Part shown: positions 52,354 through 60,664 of the stretch, piece after piece
How the letters are laid out: every line of letters begins with the position of its first letter
Numbering within the stretch: position 1 is the stretch's first letter
From: Quadrisphaera setariae
Lineage (GTDB): Bacteria; Actinomycetota; Actinomycetes; Actinomycetales; Quadrisphaeraceae
Assembly: GCF_008041935.1 (NCBI RefSeq)
Contig: NZ_VKAC01000008.1
Span: 124,001 to 188,000, forward strand
DNA length: 64,000 bases
Reading direction: 5' to 3'
Made by a program: the position numbers and the translations under genes
The notes under the pieces: model-generated
Seen by the model: only the letters and a program-made list of their open reading frames with translations
The model's database searches: none
What the model was told of the DNA's origin: nothing

Positions 52354-52530
52354 GGTGCCTCCACACGTGCTGCTGACCGCCCGAGCGCTCGACCGGCTCC
52401 TCGGCATCGGCGCCGGCTCGGGCCGCCTTGACCGTCGAAGCGCGCCGTGGACCACTCCTGGCGCGTTCTCGCCCGATCGGCCTCCGGAGGCGTCGGTCCC
52501 GGACCGGCCCTGTGCCGCAGCGTCAGTGCG
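52354..52530. other. Gene-free gap of 177 bases
   Basis: Spacer between the c-di-GMP protein gene and the ABM protein gene. No open frame with a ribosome site, hairpin or operator seen. Confidence 0.5.
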
Positions 52531-52839
52531 TCACAGCTTGACGACCTCGAACTCCAGCAGCGTCGACCCCGTGGCCACGGGACGCCGCGGGGCGGGGCCG
52601 CCGTCGCCGTCGCTGTGCGCGACCCGGGCGCCGCCGTCGCGCCACGCCTCGAACGCCTCCCGGCTGGCCCACTGCGTCACCACGAAGTACCGGCTCTCCC
52701 CCGCCACCGGGCGCAGCAGCTGGAAGCCCTCGAAGCCCTCGGCGCCGTCCACGGCGTGCTTGCGCGCGGCGAAGCGCCGCTCGACCTCGGCTCCCGCGCC
52801 GTCGGGGACGTCGAGGGCGTTGATGACGACGACGGACAC
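52531..52839 (-). CDS. Antibiotic biosynthesis monooxygenase (ABM) domain protein
   Basis: A 102-residue ferredoxin-like fold protein: VVVINALDVPDGAGAEVERRFAARK, GFEGFQLLRPV, YFVVTQWASREAFEAWRDG. Such dimeric proteins include cofactor-free monooxygenases and heme-degrading enzymes. The heme-binding Asn/Trp set cannot be confirmed. GTG at 52839 has GGAGG seven bases upstream, which decides the start. Apparently single. Confidence 0.85.
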   Translation of the reverse strand: MSVVVINALDVPDGAGAEVERRFAARKHAVDGAEGFEGFQLLRPVAGESRYFVVTQWASREAFEAWRDGGARVAHSDGDGGPAPRRPVATGSTLLEFEVVKL

Positions 52840-52960
52840 GGGCTGACCTCCACGTGCGGGCGAGCAGGAGGTCCGATCATCGCTCGCAGCGCGCCCCGCG
52901 CCTCCCGCGGGTCCTCCGAAAACGACCACGCCCGCCCCACCGGGTGCCTAGCGTCGGGGC

Positions 52961-54463
52961 GTGCAGGCCACCCCGACGCCCTCGCCGCCGACGACGACGC
53001 AGGTGCGCCTCACGGCGCTCGTGCTCGCCGGGACGCTGTGCGCGGTGGCGGCGGGCGCCGTGCTCACCGCCGGCCCGGCGCACGCCGGGGTGCTGGCCGA
53101 CGTCTCCGCCTCCCAGGTGGCCGCCCAGCAGGCGGCGATCGCCGCCGTCCAGCAGGGCACCGAGGCCGAGCGCACCGCCAAGGGCCTGGACCAGCTCCAC
53201 CGCGAGGCCGCCCTCGACGCCGTCGCCCAGAAGTGGTCCGACCGGATGGCCGCCAGGTCCGACGGCGGCGCGGGCGGGTCCGCTCTGGTGCACTCCACGT
53301 CCGAACCCGCCTACGACTACAGCAGGACGATGCCCGCGGGCTGGCGCGGCGCCGCGGAGAACATCGCCTACAACTCCGGCTCCGGCGCTGCGATGCAGCA
53401 GATGTGGATGGGCTCGGCGGGGCACCGCGCCAACATCGACAACGGCGCCTTCGACTCGGTCGGCTACGGCATCTCCTACGACAGGGCCGGCCGCATGTGG
53501 GGCACGGTCGTCTTCGGCGACTACTACGCCGGCGCCTGGGCGGGCACCCCCTCGCCGTCGCCGTCGTCGTCCCCCTCCGCCAGCCCGTCCGCCACCGGCG
53601 CTGCCGTGCCCACGAGCGTGGTCAAGGGCGATGACCGCTACCGCACCGGCGTCGCGCTGGCCGCGAAGGTGGCCAGCGCGCCGACCTCGGCGGTGCTCGT
53701 GTCCGGGGAGCGGCTGGTGGACAGCGTGCCCGCCGCGCCGCTCGCGAAGAAGCTCGGCGGTCCGCTGCTGCTCACCACCTCCGGCGGCCTCTCCCCGGCG
53801 GTGGCGGAGATGCTGCGCGCCACGCCGTCGATCAGGTCCGTGGTGGTGGTCGGCGGGGAGGCCAGCGTCTCCCCGAGGGTCGTGTCCGAGCTGCAGGCCC
53901 TGGGCCTGTCCGTGGCGCGCGTCGCGGGCGCCGACAGGTACGCCACCGCCCTGGCCGTGGCCGCCCGCCCCGAGCTGGCGGGCAGCACCACCGCGTACGT
54001 GGCCCGCGGCAGCGGGTCGCTCGCCGACGCCGTCGCCGTCGGCGGCACCGCCGCCGCGCTCGGCGCCCCCGTGCTGCTGGCTCCGCCGCGCGCCGCGGAG
54101 GTGCCCACCGCCCTGGCGGCCGCCGTCAGCGGGCGGACCGTGGTGGTGGTCGGTGGTGCGGCGTCGGTGCCGGCGGACGTCGCGACGGCCCTCGGGGCCG
54201 ACCAGCGCCTCTCCGGCGACGACCGGTACGGCACCGCTGCGGCGGTGGCCGACCACGCGGTGGCCAAGGGCGTCGCGACCAAGCGCGTGCTCGTGGCCAG
54301 CGGCGACGACGCCCGGCTGGCCGACGCCCTCGTCTCCGGCGCCGCCGGCCAGGTGGTGCTGCTGGTGCGCCCCTCCGGGTGGGGCACCGCGACCACCGCC
54401 TGGCTCACCGGGCACCAGGTCGCCGAGGCGCTCGTCGTGGGCGGCTCCACCCCCACCCGCTGA
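52961..54463 (+). CDS. Secreted CAP/SCP domain protein with CWB2 repeats
   Basis: A 500-residue exported protein. A signal peptide ends near GPAHA. Residues about 50-190 form a CAP domain (LDQLHREAALDAVAQKWSDRMAA, WRGAAENIAYN, MWMGSAGHRANID, GTVVFGDYY). A Ser/Pro linker follows, then three CWB2 repeats (VKGDDRYRTGVALA, VAGADRYATALAVA, LSGDDRYGTAAAVA). It is probably held on the wall with the CAP domain exposed. It is the third CWB2 protein in the window, unlinked to the pair at 29274-31558. GTG at 52961 has no clear ribosome site. Confidence 0.9.
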   Translation: MQATPTPSPPTTTQVRLTALVLAGTLCAVAAGAVLTAGPAHAGVLADVSASQVAAQQAAIAAVQQGTEAERTAKGLDQLHREAALDAVAQKWSDRMAARSDGGAGGSALVHSTSEPAYDYSRTMPAGWRGAAENIAYNSGSGAAMQQMWMGSAGHRANIDNGAFDSVGYGISYDRAGRMWGTVVFGDYYAGAWAGTPSPSPSSSPSASPSATGAAVPTSVVKGDDRYRTGVALAAKVASAPTSAVLVSGERLVDSVPAAPLAKKLGGPLLLTTSGGLSPAVAEMLRATPSIRSVVVVGGEASVSPRVVSELQALGLSVARVAGADRYATALAVAARPELAGSTTAYVARGSGSLADAVAVGGTAAALGAPVLLAPPRAAEVPTALAAAVSGRTVVVVGGAASVPADVATALGADQRLSGDDRYGTAAAVADHAVAKGVATKRVLVASGDDARLADALVSGAAGQVVLLVRPSGWGTATTAWLTGHQVAEALVVGGSTPTR

Positions 54464-54518
54464 CCCGCCTGAGGCCGAGCTGGCCCGCGCGGCGCTGGGC
54501 AGGCCCTACCGTCAGCGG

Positions 54519-55595
54519 ATGGCCCGGGACCGCGTCGAGGACGACCTCGTCGACCTCGACGACGACCTCGACGGGACCTGGGACGCGCCGCTCCCCCGCG
54601 GCGGCCAGCACGACGACGACGACGATGAGGACGACGACGGGCGGCTGGGCCGATCGCGGCAGCTCCGCGAGCGCCCGCGCTGGCTCGGGTCGCGGTGGAC
54701 CCTGCCGGCGCTGGTCGTGGTGCTCGCACTGGTCGTGGTGGGTGCCGCTGGCCGGCAGTTCCGGGCGGCGGCGGCTGATGACCTCGCGCGGGCCGAGCAG
54801 CTCGGCGCCCTGCAGCTGGGCGGTGCGAGCGTCGTGTCCGCCTTCACCGGTGACCCCGCCGAGTTCGACGCGCAGGGCCGGCTGCTCACCCGAGTGCAGG
54901 TGCAGGTGCTGAACAGCGGTGAGGAGGGCGTGCACGTGGCGGTGCGCGGCACGTCCGAGCCGCTCCTGCAGCTGGTCGGCCCTCAGGAGGCGACGGCGGT
55001 CGGCCCCGACGGCAGCAACACCCTGACGCTGCGGGCGGCGGTCGACTGCTCGCGGGCGCCGGCGGTGAGGACCTCCTACTCCTCTCCTGAGGACGCGCAG
55101 GCCGCGACGGCCTTCTCGCTCGACCTCGACGTGGCCGTGGCGGACGACCCCCGGTCGGCGCAGCGGCACCGCTACCTGGTGGCCGACTCCGGGTTCGGGT
55201 GGGGGGACATCGGCCAGCAGCTCGCCTACGCGTGCGACCCGGCCTCGAACGGCTCCCTGTCGGTCTCTACATCGCCCCGCGACGACGGGACGGTGGTCAT
55301 GGAGGTCCGCAACGAGACCGCCGCGGAGACCACCGTCGCGCTGGACGCGACCCCGTGGCTGGGGGCGACCACCGACGTCGCCCTCCCCGCGACCGTGCAT
55401 GCGCGCAGCGACCTGCCGGTAGTGGTCACGCTGCACCCGCGGTGCTCCTCGGCCCGCAGCCCCTCGGAGGGCGGGCTGGACGTGCGCGTGGACCTGGTGC
55501 CCGCCAACGGCGACGGCTCAGGGCAGCCGCTGTCCTCCAGCGGCGGGCTCGTCGCCGCGTGGGCGGCGCGGCAGGTGGCGCTGGCCTGCGGCTGA
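54519..55595 (+). CDS. Membrane protein with acidic start, distant relative of the acidic-start family
   Basis: A 358-residue protein with a very acidic cytoplasmic start (VEDDLVDLDDDLDGTW..., then a run of Asp/Glu), basic residues, and one membrane segment (about 68-85). A long outer domain of beta-strand type has four or more cysteines (VDCSRAP, AYACDP, HPRCSS, LACG). The start resembles those at 16648, 47199 and 58450, but the outer domain is different. ATG at 54519 lies 55 bases after the CAP/CWB2 gene and may be co-transcribed with it. Unrecognised. Confidence 0.75.
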   Translation: MARDRVEDDLVDLDDDLDGTWDAPLPRGGQHDDDDDEDDDGRLGRSRQLRERPRWLGSRWTLPALVVVLALVVVGAAGRQFRAAAADDLARAEQLGALQLGGASVVSAFTGDPAEFDAQGRLLTRVQVQVLNSGEEGVHVAVRGTSEPLLQLVGPQEATAVGPDGSNTLTLRAAVDCSRAPAVRTSYSSPEDAQAATAFSLDLDVAVADDPRSAQRHRYLVADSGFGWGDIGQQLAYACDPASNGSLSVSTSPRDDGTVVMEVRNETAAETTVALDATPWLGATTDVALPATVHARSDLPVVVTLHPRCSSARSPSEGGLDVRVDLVPANGDGSGQPLSSSGGLVAAWAARQVALACG

Positions 55596-55625
55596 CCCGC
55601 CGCCCGAGCACCGGCCGCGCTGCGC

Positions 55626-55817
55626 TCAGGCCCCGCCGAGCAGCAGGTTCCTGCGGAGCTCCTCGAAGCGGTCCGGTGACGGGTCAGGGCCGTGCTCGAC
55701 GGGCTGGTCGGTGGTCCACGTGCTCGGGTCCGGGCTCTGGGGCAGCGCCCCGTACCGCGCGGTCCGCGCCCGCGCGCCGTCGTCGCCGGTCGCGTCGCGG
55801 GCCTGCTCGTCGCTCAT
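55626..55817 (-). CDS. Small hydrophilic protein of 63 residues
   Basis: The frame from ATG at 55817 encodes MSDEQARDATGDDGARARTA..., with a middle of Pro/Ser/Thr/Asp and an ordered-looking end RFEELRRNLLLGGA. No membrane segment or known domain. There is no clear ribosome site, and the frame stays open upstream, so the start is uncertain. It may lie at the end of the ECF sigma operon. Confidence 0.45.
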   Translation of the reverse strand: MSDEQARDATGDDGARARTARYGALPQSPDPSTWTTDQPVEHGPDPSPDRFEELRRNLLLGGA

Positions 55818-56163
55818 CGCCCGATGGTCGCACTCCGCCACCCGCGCGGCGGCGCTCCGGGCGCCCTCACCGCTGACGATCACGCGCCCTGGCGCCACCT
55901 CCGCCAGGCACCAGCAGCCCGAGCCACCTCGACCCGTCGGCACTCGTCTCGATGCGTCGGGCGGGACGTCACCTCCAGATGCCCATCGACGCCGCCACCC
56001 GGACCGCCAGCGACGACACGCAGACCACCACGACGACGACGGCCAGCATCGTGGACCGGACCCGCCGACCACGCGGTGCTCCGAGGGCAGCGACCCCCGA
56101 CCCCAGCGCCGCCGCGCCAGCGCACCACCAGAGGTCATCCCCCGTCGGCAGGATCCACTGGAC
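55818..56163 (-). other. 346-base gap holding a possible in-frame continuation of the DUF6518 gene
   Basis: Directly after the TAA stop of the DUF6518 gene, the same frame stays open for 64 codons to TGA at 55969-55971 (minus strand). G/C third positions are the rule. It encodes two hydrophobic segments (DDLWWCAGAAALGSG..., then MLAVVVVVVCVSSLAVRVA). No ATG, GTG or TTG with a ribosome site starts it except ATG late in the frame. The remainder of the gap shows nothing clear. Confidence 0.4.
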
Positions 56164-56694
56164 TTACGGCTCCGGCGGGCGCAGCGCACCCACCAGCAGC
56201 GGGACGACGCCGAGCAGCAGCTCCAGGGCGACGGCCGCCCCGACCAGCGCGGAGGACGCTGAGGACGGCCAGCCGCGGCTCCACCGGAGCGCGCCGAGCG
56301 CTCCGAACGCCGGCCCGGCGAGCAGGGCCAGCCCCATCCACTGCAGCACGCGGAGCGGGTCGTCACCCCGTCCGGCCAGCACCACGAGGGACCCGTAGAA
56401 GCCGACGAGCAGGCACAGCTGGGTGACCAGCCCCACGAGCCCCGCCCACAGCAGGGACAGCGGCCGCACGCGCTGCCCGACCCACCAGGTGAGCAGGCAC
56501 CACAGGGCGGCGGAGTCGCCGAGCCGGTCCCACAGCGCGGGCAGGGCGTCGTGGACGGCGAAGCTCACCACCCCCGCGACCAGCCCGACGGCGACGGCGG
56601 TGCGCACGCTCGCCCCTCTCGCCTCGGGTGGAAGGACAGCGGCAAGGACAGCGGCGTCGGCGCTGGGGGTGAGGGCCTCCCCGAGCGCCCTCAC
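56164..56694 (-). CDS. DUF6518-like integral membrane protein
   Basis: A 176-residue protein with about five membrane segments (VAVGLVAGVVSFAVHDALP, WCLLTWWVGQRVRPL, LLWAGLVGLVTQLCLLVGF, LALLAGPAFGALGAL, LELLLGVVPLLVGAL). It resembles the DUF6518 family. GTG at 56694 overlaps the stop of the gene upstream as GTGA, so it is translated as part of the sigma-factor operon. It ends in TAA, unusual in this GC-rich window. Confidence 0.7.
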   Translation of the reverse strand: MRALGEALTPSADAAVLAAVLPPEARGASVRTAVAVGLVAGVVSFAVHDALPALWDRLGDSAALWCLLTWWVGQRVRPLSLLWAGLVGLVTQLCLLVGFYGSLVVLAGRGDDPLRVLQWMGLALLAGPAFGALGALRWSRGWPSSASSALVGAAVALELLLGVVPLLVGALRPPEP

Positions 56695-57809
56695 GAGGTG
56701 GCAGCCGGACGCTGCTCGTCGTCGTCCACCCAGCCTGCGGACACGACCACCGTGATCTCCTGCACCGCGGGCAGGGTGAGGCCCAGCTCCCCGGCGTCGG
56801 TGGTGAGCACCTGGTCGGCCTCGAGCAGCTGCCCCGTCACCTCGTCGACGACGAGCAGGTGCTGCACGGGCAGGCCGTGGGCGCTGCCGTCGTCGTCGAG
56901 CGTGATGGCCCGGCCGGGCCGCCCGAGCCGGTCGGTGGTCGGACCGCGGTCCGCCACGCCGGGCAGGGAGGCGACCAGGCGCCAGGTGCGGGCCCTGTCG
57001 GCGGGCTGGAGCGGCTGTTCGCCGAAGAGCGCCGGCACCCCTTCGACCACGTCAACGGGCACGGGGATGCCTGTGCCATGGTGCCGGTGCACGGCATCGG
57101 CCCAGGCCTGCGGGTCTGCCCAGGGCAGCGTCGCGACGTCGACCGGCGGGAAGAGCGTGAGACCGTCCTCGCCGAAGACCCGCTCGCTGACGCCGTCGCC
57201 ACCACCGTCCGGAGGGCCGAGCACTGCGTCGAGGGTCTCCCGGCTGCCGACAATGCCGACCTCGACAGGTCCTCGGACCTGCCGGGACCGCCCGCGCCCG
57301 TCGGCCGCCGTCCACGTCTCGGACTGGGTCGAGGCCAGCGCAGACGTCGACGCTCCCCCCGCGACCGCGGTGCTGAGGTACCAGCCGTCCGTGCGGACGT
57401 ACGCGTAGCGCCTCCGCTTCGAGGCGGGCAGGGCTTCCGCTGCGGCGGCGATGCGCTCCAGGACCGGACCCGCCGGCTGCCCCTGCGGCAGGGCGTAGGG
57501 CAGCACCGGTGGCACTTCGGCGACCGCGGTACCGCTGCCCGGCAGCCGCACGAGCACCCCTGCCGCCGTCAGCCCCGCGACGGCGGCGCCGGCGAGCACC
57601 CAGCGCCGCCCGGGCCCGGCCTGCCGGGCTGGGGCCGGCGCGAGGGCCGCGGCGGTGAGGAGGGGACCCCGCTGGCCGGAGGTGATGTCCCGCAGCAGGG
57701 CCTGCGCTGCGGGCGAGGCACTGGCGTCGCGCAGGGCGGCGTGCGGCACGGGGTTGCTGTGGCGCACCAGGTCCCGGGCCTGGAGGAGGGTGGCGGCGGC
57801 CGTGCTCAT
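56691..57809 (-). CDS. CU044_5270-like membrane protein, probable partner of the sigma factor
   Basis: A 372-residue protein with a cytoplasmic N-terminal helical part (about 1-68), one membrane segment (about 69-88) and an outer domain. The outer domain contains RYAYVRTDGWYLS, ETWTAADGRGR, TWRLVASLPGV and HLLVVDEVTGQLLEADQVLT, the pattern of the CU044_5270 proteins. These lie next to ECF sigma factors and may act as their membrane anchors, or be a controlled product. Its start overlaps the sigma gene end by four bases. Confidence 0.75.
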   Translation of the reverse strand: MSTAAATLLQARDLVRHSNPVPHAALRDASASPAAQALLRDITSGQRGPLLTAAALAPAPARQAGPGRRWVLAGAAVAGLTAAGVLVRLPGSGTAVAEVPPVLPYALPQGQPAGPVLERIAAAAEALPASKRRRYAYVRTDGWYLSTAVAGGASTSALASTQSETWTAADGRGRSRQVRGPVEVGIVGSRETLDAVLGPPDGGGDGVSERVFGEDGLTLFPPVDVATLPWADPQAWADAVHRHHGTGIPVPVDVVEGVPALFGEQPLQPADRARTWRLVASLPGVADRGPTTDRLGRPGRAITLDDDGSAHGLPVQHLLVVDEVTGQLLEADQVLTTDAGELGLTLPAVQEITVVVSAGWVDDDEQRPAATS

Positions 57810-58372
57810 CGGGGGCTCCTCTGCTGGGCTGGCGCGGTCTGCTGCGGCGTGAGGACGGGGTCGACGAGAGGACGGCCAGGACCGGTCGCCTCCGGCCCGA
57901 GTTCTCGCAGCTGCTCCTCGAGTCGGCGGCGAGCCCGGTGGAGCCGCACCCGGAACGCCGCGCGCGAGCAGCCGAGCACCTCCGCGGCCTCCCCGGCGTC
58001 GAGCTCCTCCCAGCCGACGAGGCGGAGGACCTCCTGGTCGGACGGGCGCAACCGTGCCAGCGCCTGCGCCAGCCGCTCGTCCGCCGGTTCGCCCACCACG
58101 ACGGGTGGGACGTCGCCGTGCGTCTCGGCCAGGCGCTGGTGCAGCCGGTCCAGCCGCTGGCGCCGCCGCAGCTCGTTCGCCAGCACGCGGCGAGCGACGG
58201 CGAGCAGCCAGCTCCGCGGATGCTCGGGCACGGCGCCCAGGCGTCTCCAGGCGACGACGAACACCTCGGCGGCCACGTCGTGCGCGGTCGCCGCGTCGAC
58301 GCGGCGCAGGCCGTAGCCGAGCACCGCGCCGTAGTGGTCGGCGAAGAGACCGCCGAACTCCTCTTCGGTCAC
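57806..58372 (-). CDS. ECF-type RNA polymerase sigma factor
   Basis: A 188-residue sigma-70 family protein with region 2 (FADHYGAVLGYGLRRV...HDVAAEVFVVAWRRL...PRSWLLAVARRVLANELRR) and region 4 (ALARLRPSDQEVLRLVGWEELDAGEAAEVLGCSRAAFRVRLHRARRRL). The C-terminal tail is short and Pro-rich. GTG at 58372 begins the operon with the two membrane proteins. It faces away from the acidic-start gene at 58450, 77 bases apart, so it might also control that gene. Confidence 0.9.
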   Translation of the reverse strand: MTEEEFGGLFADHYGAVLGYGLRRVDAATAHDVAAEVFVVAWRRLGAVPEHPRSWLLAVARRVLANELRRRQRLDRLHQRLAETHGDVPPVVVGEPADERLAQALARLRPSDQEVLRLVGWEELDAGEAAEVLGCSRAAFRVRLHRARRRLEEQLRELGPEATGPGRPLVDPVLTPQQTAPAQQRSPR

Positions 58373-58449
58373 ACCCCTGGACTGTCCGGCACGTCCACGA
58401 GCGTTACAGGCTCCTCGCCGGAGGGCAGTGCGCGCGCCGCGGGGTGAGG

Positions 58450-59457
58450 ATGGCGGGCGTGGTGGGCCCCCGGGACGGCGTCGAGGAGCTCGACGTCGAC
58501 CTCGACGCCGACCTCGACGAGGCCGACCAGCCGGAACCGCCCGGCCCGCGCCCCGTCGTCCCTCGCCGGGCCAGCGCGCGGCGGCGACGCCGGCGGCTCC
58601 TCGCGGCCGGCGTCGCCGTCGTCGTCCTCCTCGCGGCGGGGGTGGCGCGCCAGGCCTGGGTGCGGCAGGAGCAGGGCCCGCCGCTGGACGGGTCGGCCAC
58701 GGCCGCCGAGCTGTTCCCGGTGCTCGAGACCGGCCAGGCCGCCGGTGCCGGCGACGGGTTCCCCGAGCAGCAGGCGCGGGCGGGGCTGGGGGTGGTGCCC
58801 GGCACGGCGCACCTGGTCGCGGCGACGACCGACCTGCTGTTCTGGGTGGCCGAGGACAGCGGCGGCGGTGTGTGCCTGGTGGTGCGGCCCCCCGGGCAGC
58901 CGGTCCGCCTCGGCGGGAAGTGCGTGAGCACCACCGAGGCCGCCACCCGCGGGGTCGCGCTGCCGGACGGCGACGGGGTGGCCGCGACCCTCGTGCCGGA
59001 CGGGCTCGACACCGACGGCCTGGCCCGGCAGGGGTACGTGCGGCTGGCCGCGGGGCTCTGGGTGGACGAGCGGACCGCGCAGCGGGTGGCCTCCGACGCC
59101 GTCGCGTCCGTCACGGCCCGGCCCGTGGTGCCGGTGCAGACCGGCACCACCGACGGGCGCCTGCCGGTGTTCCTCACGCAGGACGGCGCCACCTACGCCG
59201 TGGTGCTGGCGTGCGTGGGCGCGCCCGACGCCGGCGGTCTGGCCGCGGACCCGACCGCGGCGCTGGCGGTGGACGGCGACGCGGAGCGCCTCGACTGCTC
59301 GACCACGCCCGCCTTCCGGCGGTTCACCGGCGACGGTGGCCCGGTGCGGGTGGACGTCGACGCGCCCGGCCCGCCCGGCACCGTCCGCTGGGCGGCGCGG
59401 GTGGTGGAGTGCGAGGGGTCCCTGCGCGGACCGGTGTGCGACCGGGGCGGCTTCTGA
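58450..59457 (+). CDS. Full-length member of the acidic-start membrane protein family
   Basis: A 335-residue protein, best preserved relative of the one at 47199. Acidic start VEELDVDLDADLDEADQ, basic patch (ARRRRRR), one membrane segment (about 50-68), and an outer domain. Shared motifs in order are LDGSATAAELFPVLE, LFWVAEDSGGGVCLVVRP, GGKCVSTTEAATRGVALP, GLWVDERTAQRV, LPVFLTQDGATYAVVLACV, CSTTPAFRRFTGDGGPV and WAARVVEC. ATG at 58450 is nearest to a GGTGAGG stretch. No named family recognised. Confidence 0.8.
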   Translation: MAGVVGPRDGVEELDVDLDADLDEADQPEPPGPRPVVPRRASARRRRRRLLAAGVAVVVLLAAGVARQAWVRQEQGPPLDGSATAAELFPVLETGQAAGAGDGFPEQQARAGLGVVPGTAHLVAATTDLLFWVAEDSGGGVCLVVRPPGQPVRLGGKCVSTTEAATRGVALPDGDGVAATLVPDGLDTDGLARQGYVRLAAGLWVDERTAQRVASDAVASVTARPVVPVQTGTTDGRLPVFLTQDGATYAVVLACVGAPDAGGLAADPTAALAVDGDAERLDCSTTPAFRRFTGDGGPVRVDVDAPGPPGTVRWAARVVECEGSLRGPVCDRGGF

Positions 59458-59481
59458 GCCGGGCCCCGACCATGACGGTCG

Positions 59482-59868
59482 GTGACGGCAGATGATGGCG
59501 ACGTGCACGTGAGCGAGCTGCAGCAGCTGCTGCGCGACTTCTCCGCAGAGCGGGAGTGGCAGCGGTTCAACACCCCGCGCAACCTGGCGCTGGCGCTGGT
59601 CGGGGAGGTCGGCGAGGTGGCCGAGCTGCTGCAGTGGCTCACCGACGCCGAGGCGGCCCAGATCGCCACCGCCTCCGGTGACGACGCGGAGCGGCTGCGC
59701 CAGCGCGCCGGGGAGGAGGTCTCCGACGTGTTGGCCTACCTGCTGCTGCTCGCCGACTCCCTGGGGGTGGACGTCGAGCGCGCCTTCACCGACAAGCTGG
59801 CGGCCAACGCCGAGAAGTACCCGGTGCACCTGGCCCGCGGCAGCGCTGCGAAGTACACGGACCTCTGA
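59482..59868 (+). CDS. MazG-like nucleotide pyrophosphohydrolase (dCTPase/RS21-C6 type)
   Basis: A 128-residue all-helical protein. It has REWQRFNTPRNLALALVGEVGEVAELLQWL, then EEVSDVLAYLLLLADSLGVD, giving the EExxE-x12-28-ExxD metal motif, and ends with DKLAANAEKYP. This matches the RS21-C6/DCTPP1 branch, which hydrolyses dCTP or modified dCTP to keep the nucleotide pool clean. GTG at 59482 is the longest reasonable start; GTG at 59503 or 59509 could also be used. Confidence 0.88.
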   Translation: MTADDGDVHVSELQQLLRDFSAEREWQRFNTPRNLALALVGEVGEVAELLQWLTDAEAAQIATASGDDAERLRQRAGEEVSDVLAYLLLLADSLGVDVERAFTDKLAANAEKYPVHLARGSAAKYTDL

Positions 59869-59887
59869 CGGCGCCTGGGAGGCGAGG

Positions 59888-60664
59888 TCAGTCCTTGACG
59901 AGGTCGAGCGCGAGCCCCCCGGACAGGAAGGGCACCTTCTCCAGGCGGCGCTCGAGGCGCTCGGCCCACGGCGGCACCTGCTGGACGGTGCTGGGGAAGA
60001 TGTAGAGGCGGTCCTTGCCGACCAGGCGCCACCCCGCGGCGCGCGCGCGGCGCACGAAGTCACCCGCGTCGAACGTGCGCTCCCCCGCGGTCACGGTGTG
60101 CCACAGGTAGACGTAGGGGTGCAGTCGGTTGGGCTCCATCGCCCGCCAGCGGGCGCCGGGCGCGGCCGCCCGGGAGGCCTCGGCGATGACGGCGTCGAGG
60201 TCGTCCACGTGGTGCAGAGCGTCGACGCTGATGAGCAGGTCCACCGAGGAGTCGGCCACGCTCGCGGGCAGCGCCTCGCCGGTGCCGACCTCGAAGACGA
60301 CGTTCTCCAGGCCGAGGTCCTTGGACCGGCCGTTGGCGAAGTCGACGTAGTTGGGCAGCGGCTCCACCCCGGTGAACCGGCGGTCGGGGTGGTTGCCGGC
60401 CAGGCGGCGCAGGAGGGTGCCGGTGCCGGAGCCCACCTCGAGCACGGTGCCCGGCACGCGGCGCAGCACGTCCTCGAAGTACTCGACCCGGCGCCGGGTC
60501 ATGTGCCCCTCGGCGCGCAGGGACTCGTAGGCCTCGGGCTGCTCGTCGTAGCTGGCGTTGTAGCGCCGCTGCTCGGCGGGCGCCGGCGAGGACCCGGCCG
60601 AGGTCGCGGGCCGAGCGGCCGGGTGGTCGCTGGAGGGCATCGCAGAAGAGTACGGCTCGTTCAC
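59888..60664 (-). CDS. Class I SAM-dependent methyltransferase
   Basis: A 258-residue methyltransferase. Motif I is VLEVGSGTGTLLRRLAG, the acidic SAM-ribose residue is in FTGVEPLPNYV, and motif IV is LLISVDALHHVDDL. The C-terminal half (RWRAMEPNRLHPYVYLWH...) resembles enzymes acting on envelope or lipid substrates but is not specific. GTG at 60664 overlaps the glycosyltransferase stop as GTGA; ATG at 60640 is the alternative. Co-transcription with the glycosyltransferase suggests a modification of a surface glycan or lipid. Confidence 0.87.
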   Translation of the reverse strand: MNEPYSSAMPSSDHPAARPATSAGSSPAPAEQRRYNASYDEQPEAYESLRAEGHMTRRRVEYFEDVLRRVPGTVLEVGSGTGTLLRRLAGNHPDRRFTGVEPLPNYVDFANGRSKDLGLENVVFEVGTGEALPASVADSSVDLLISVDALHHVDDLDAVIAEASRAAAPGARWRAMEPNRLHPYVYLWHTVTAGERTFDAGDFVRRARAAGWRLVGKDRLYIFPSTVQQVPPWAERLERRLEKVPFLSGGLALDLVKD

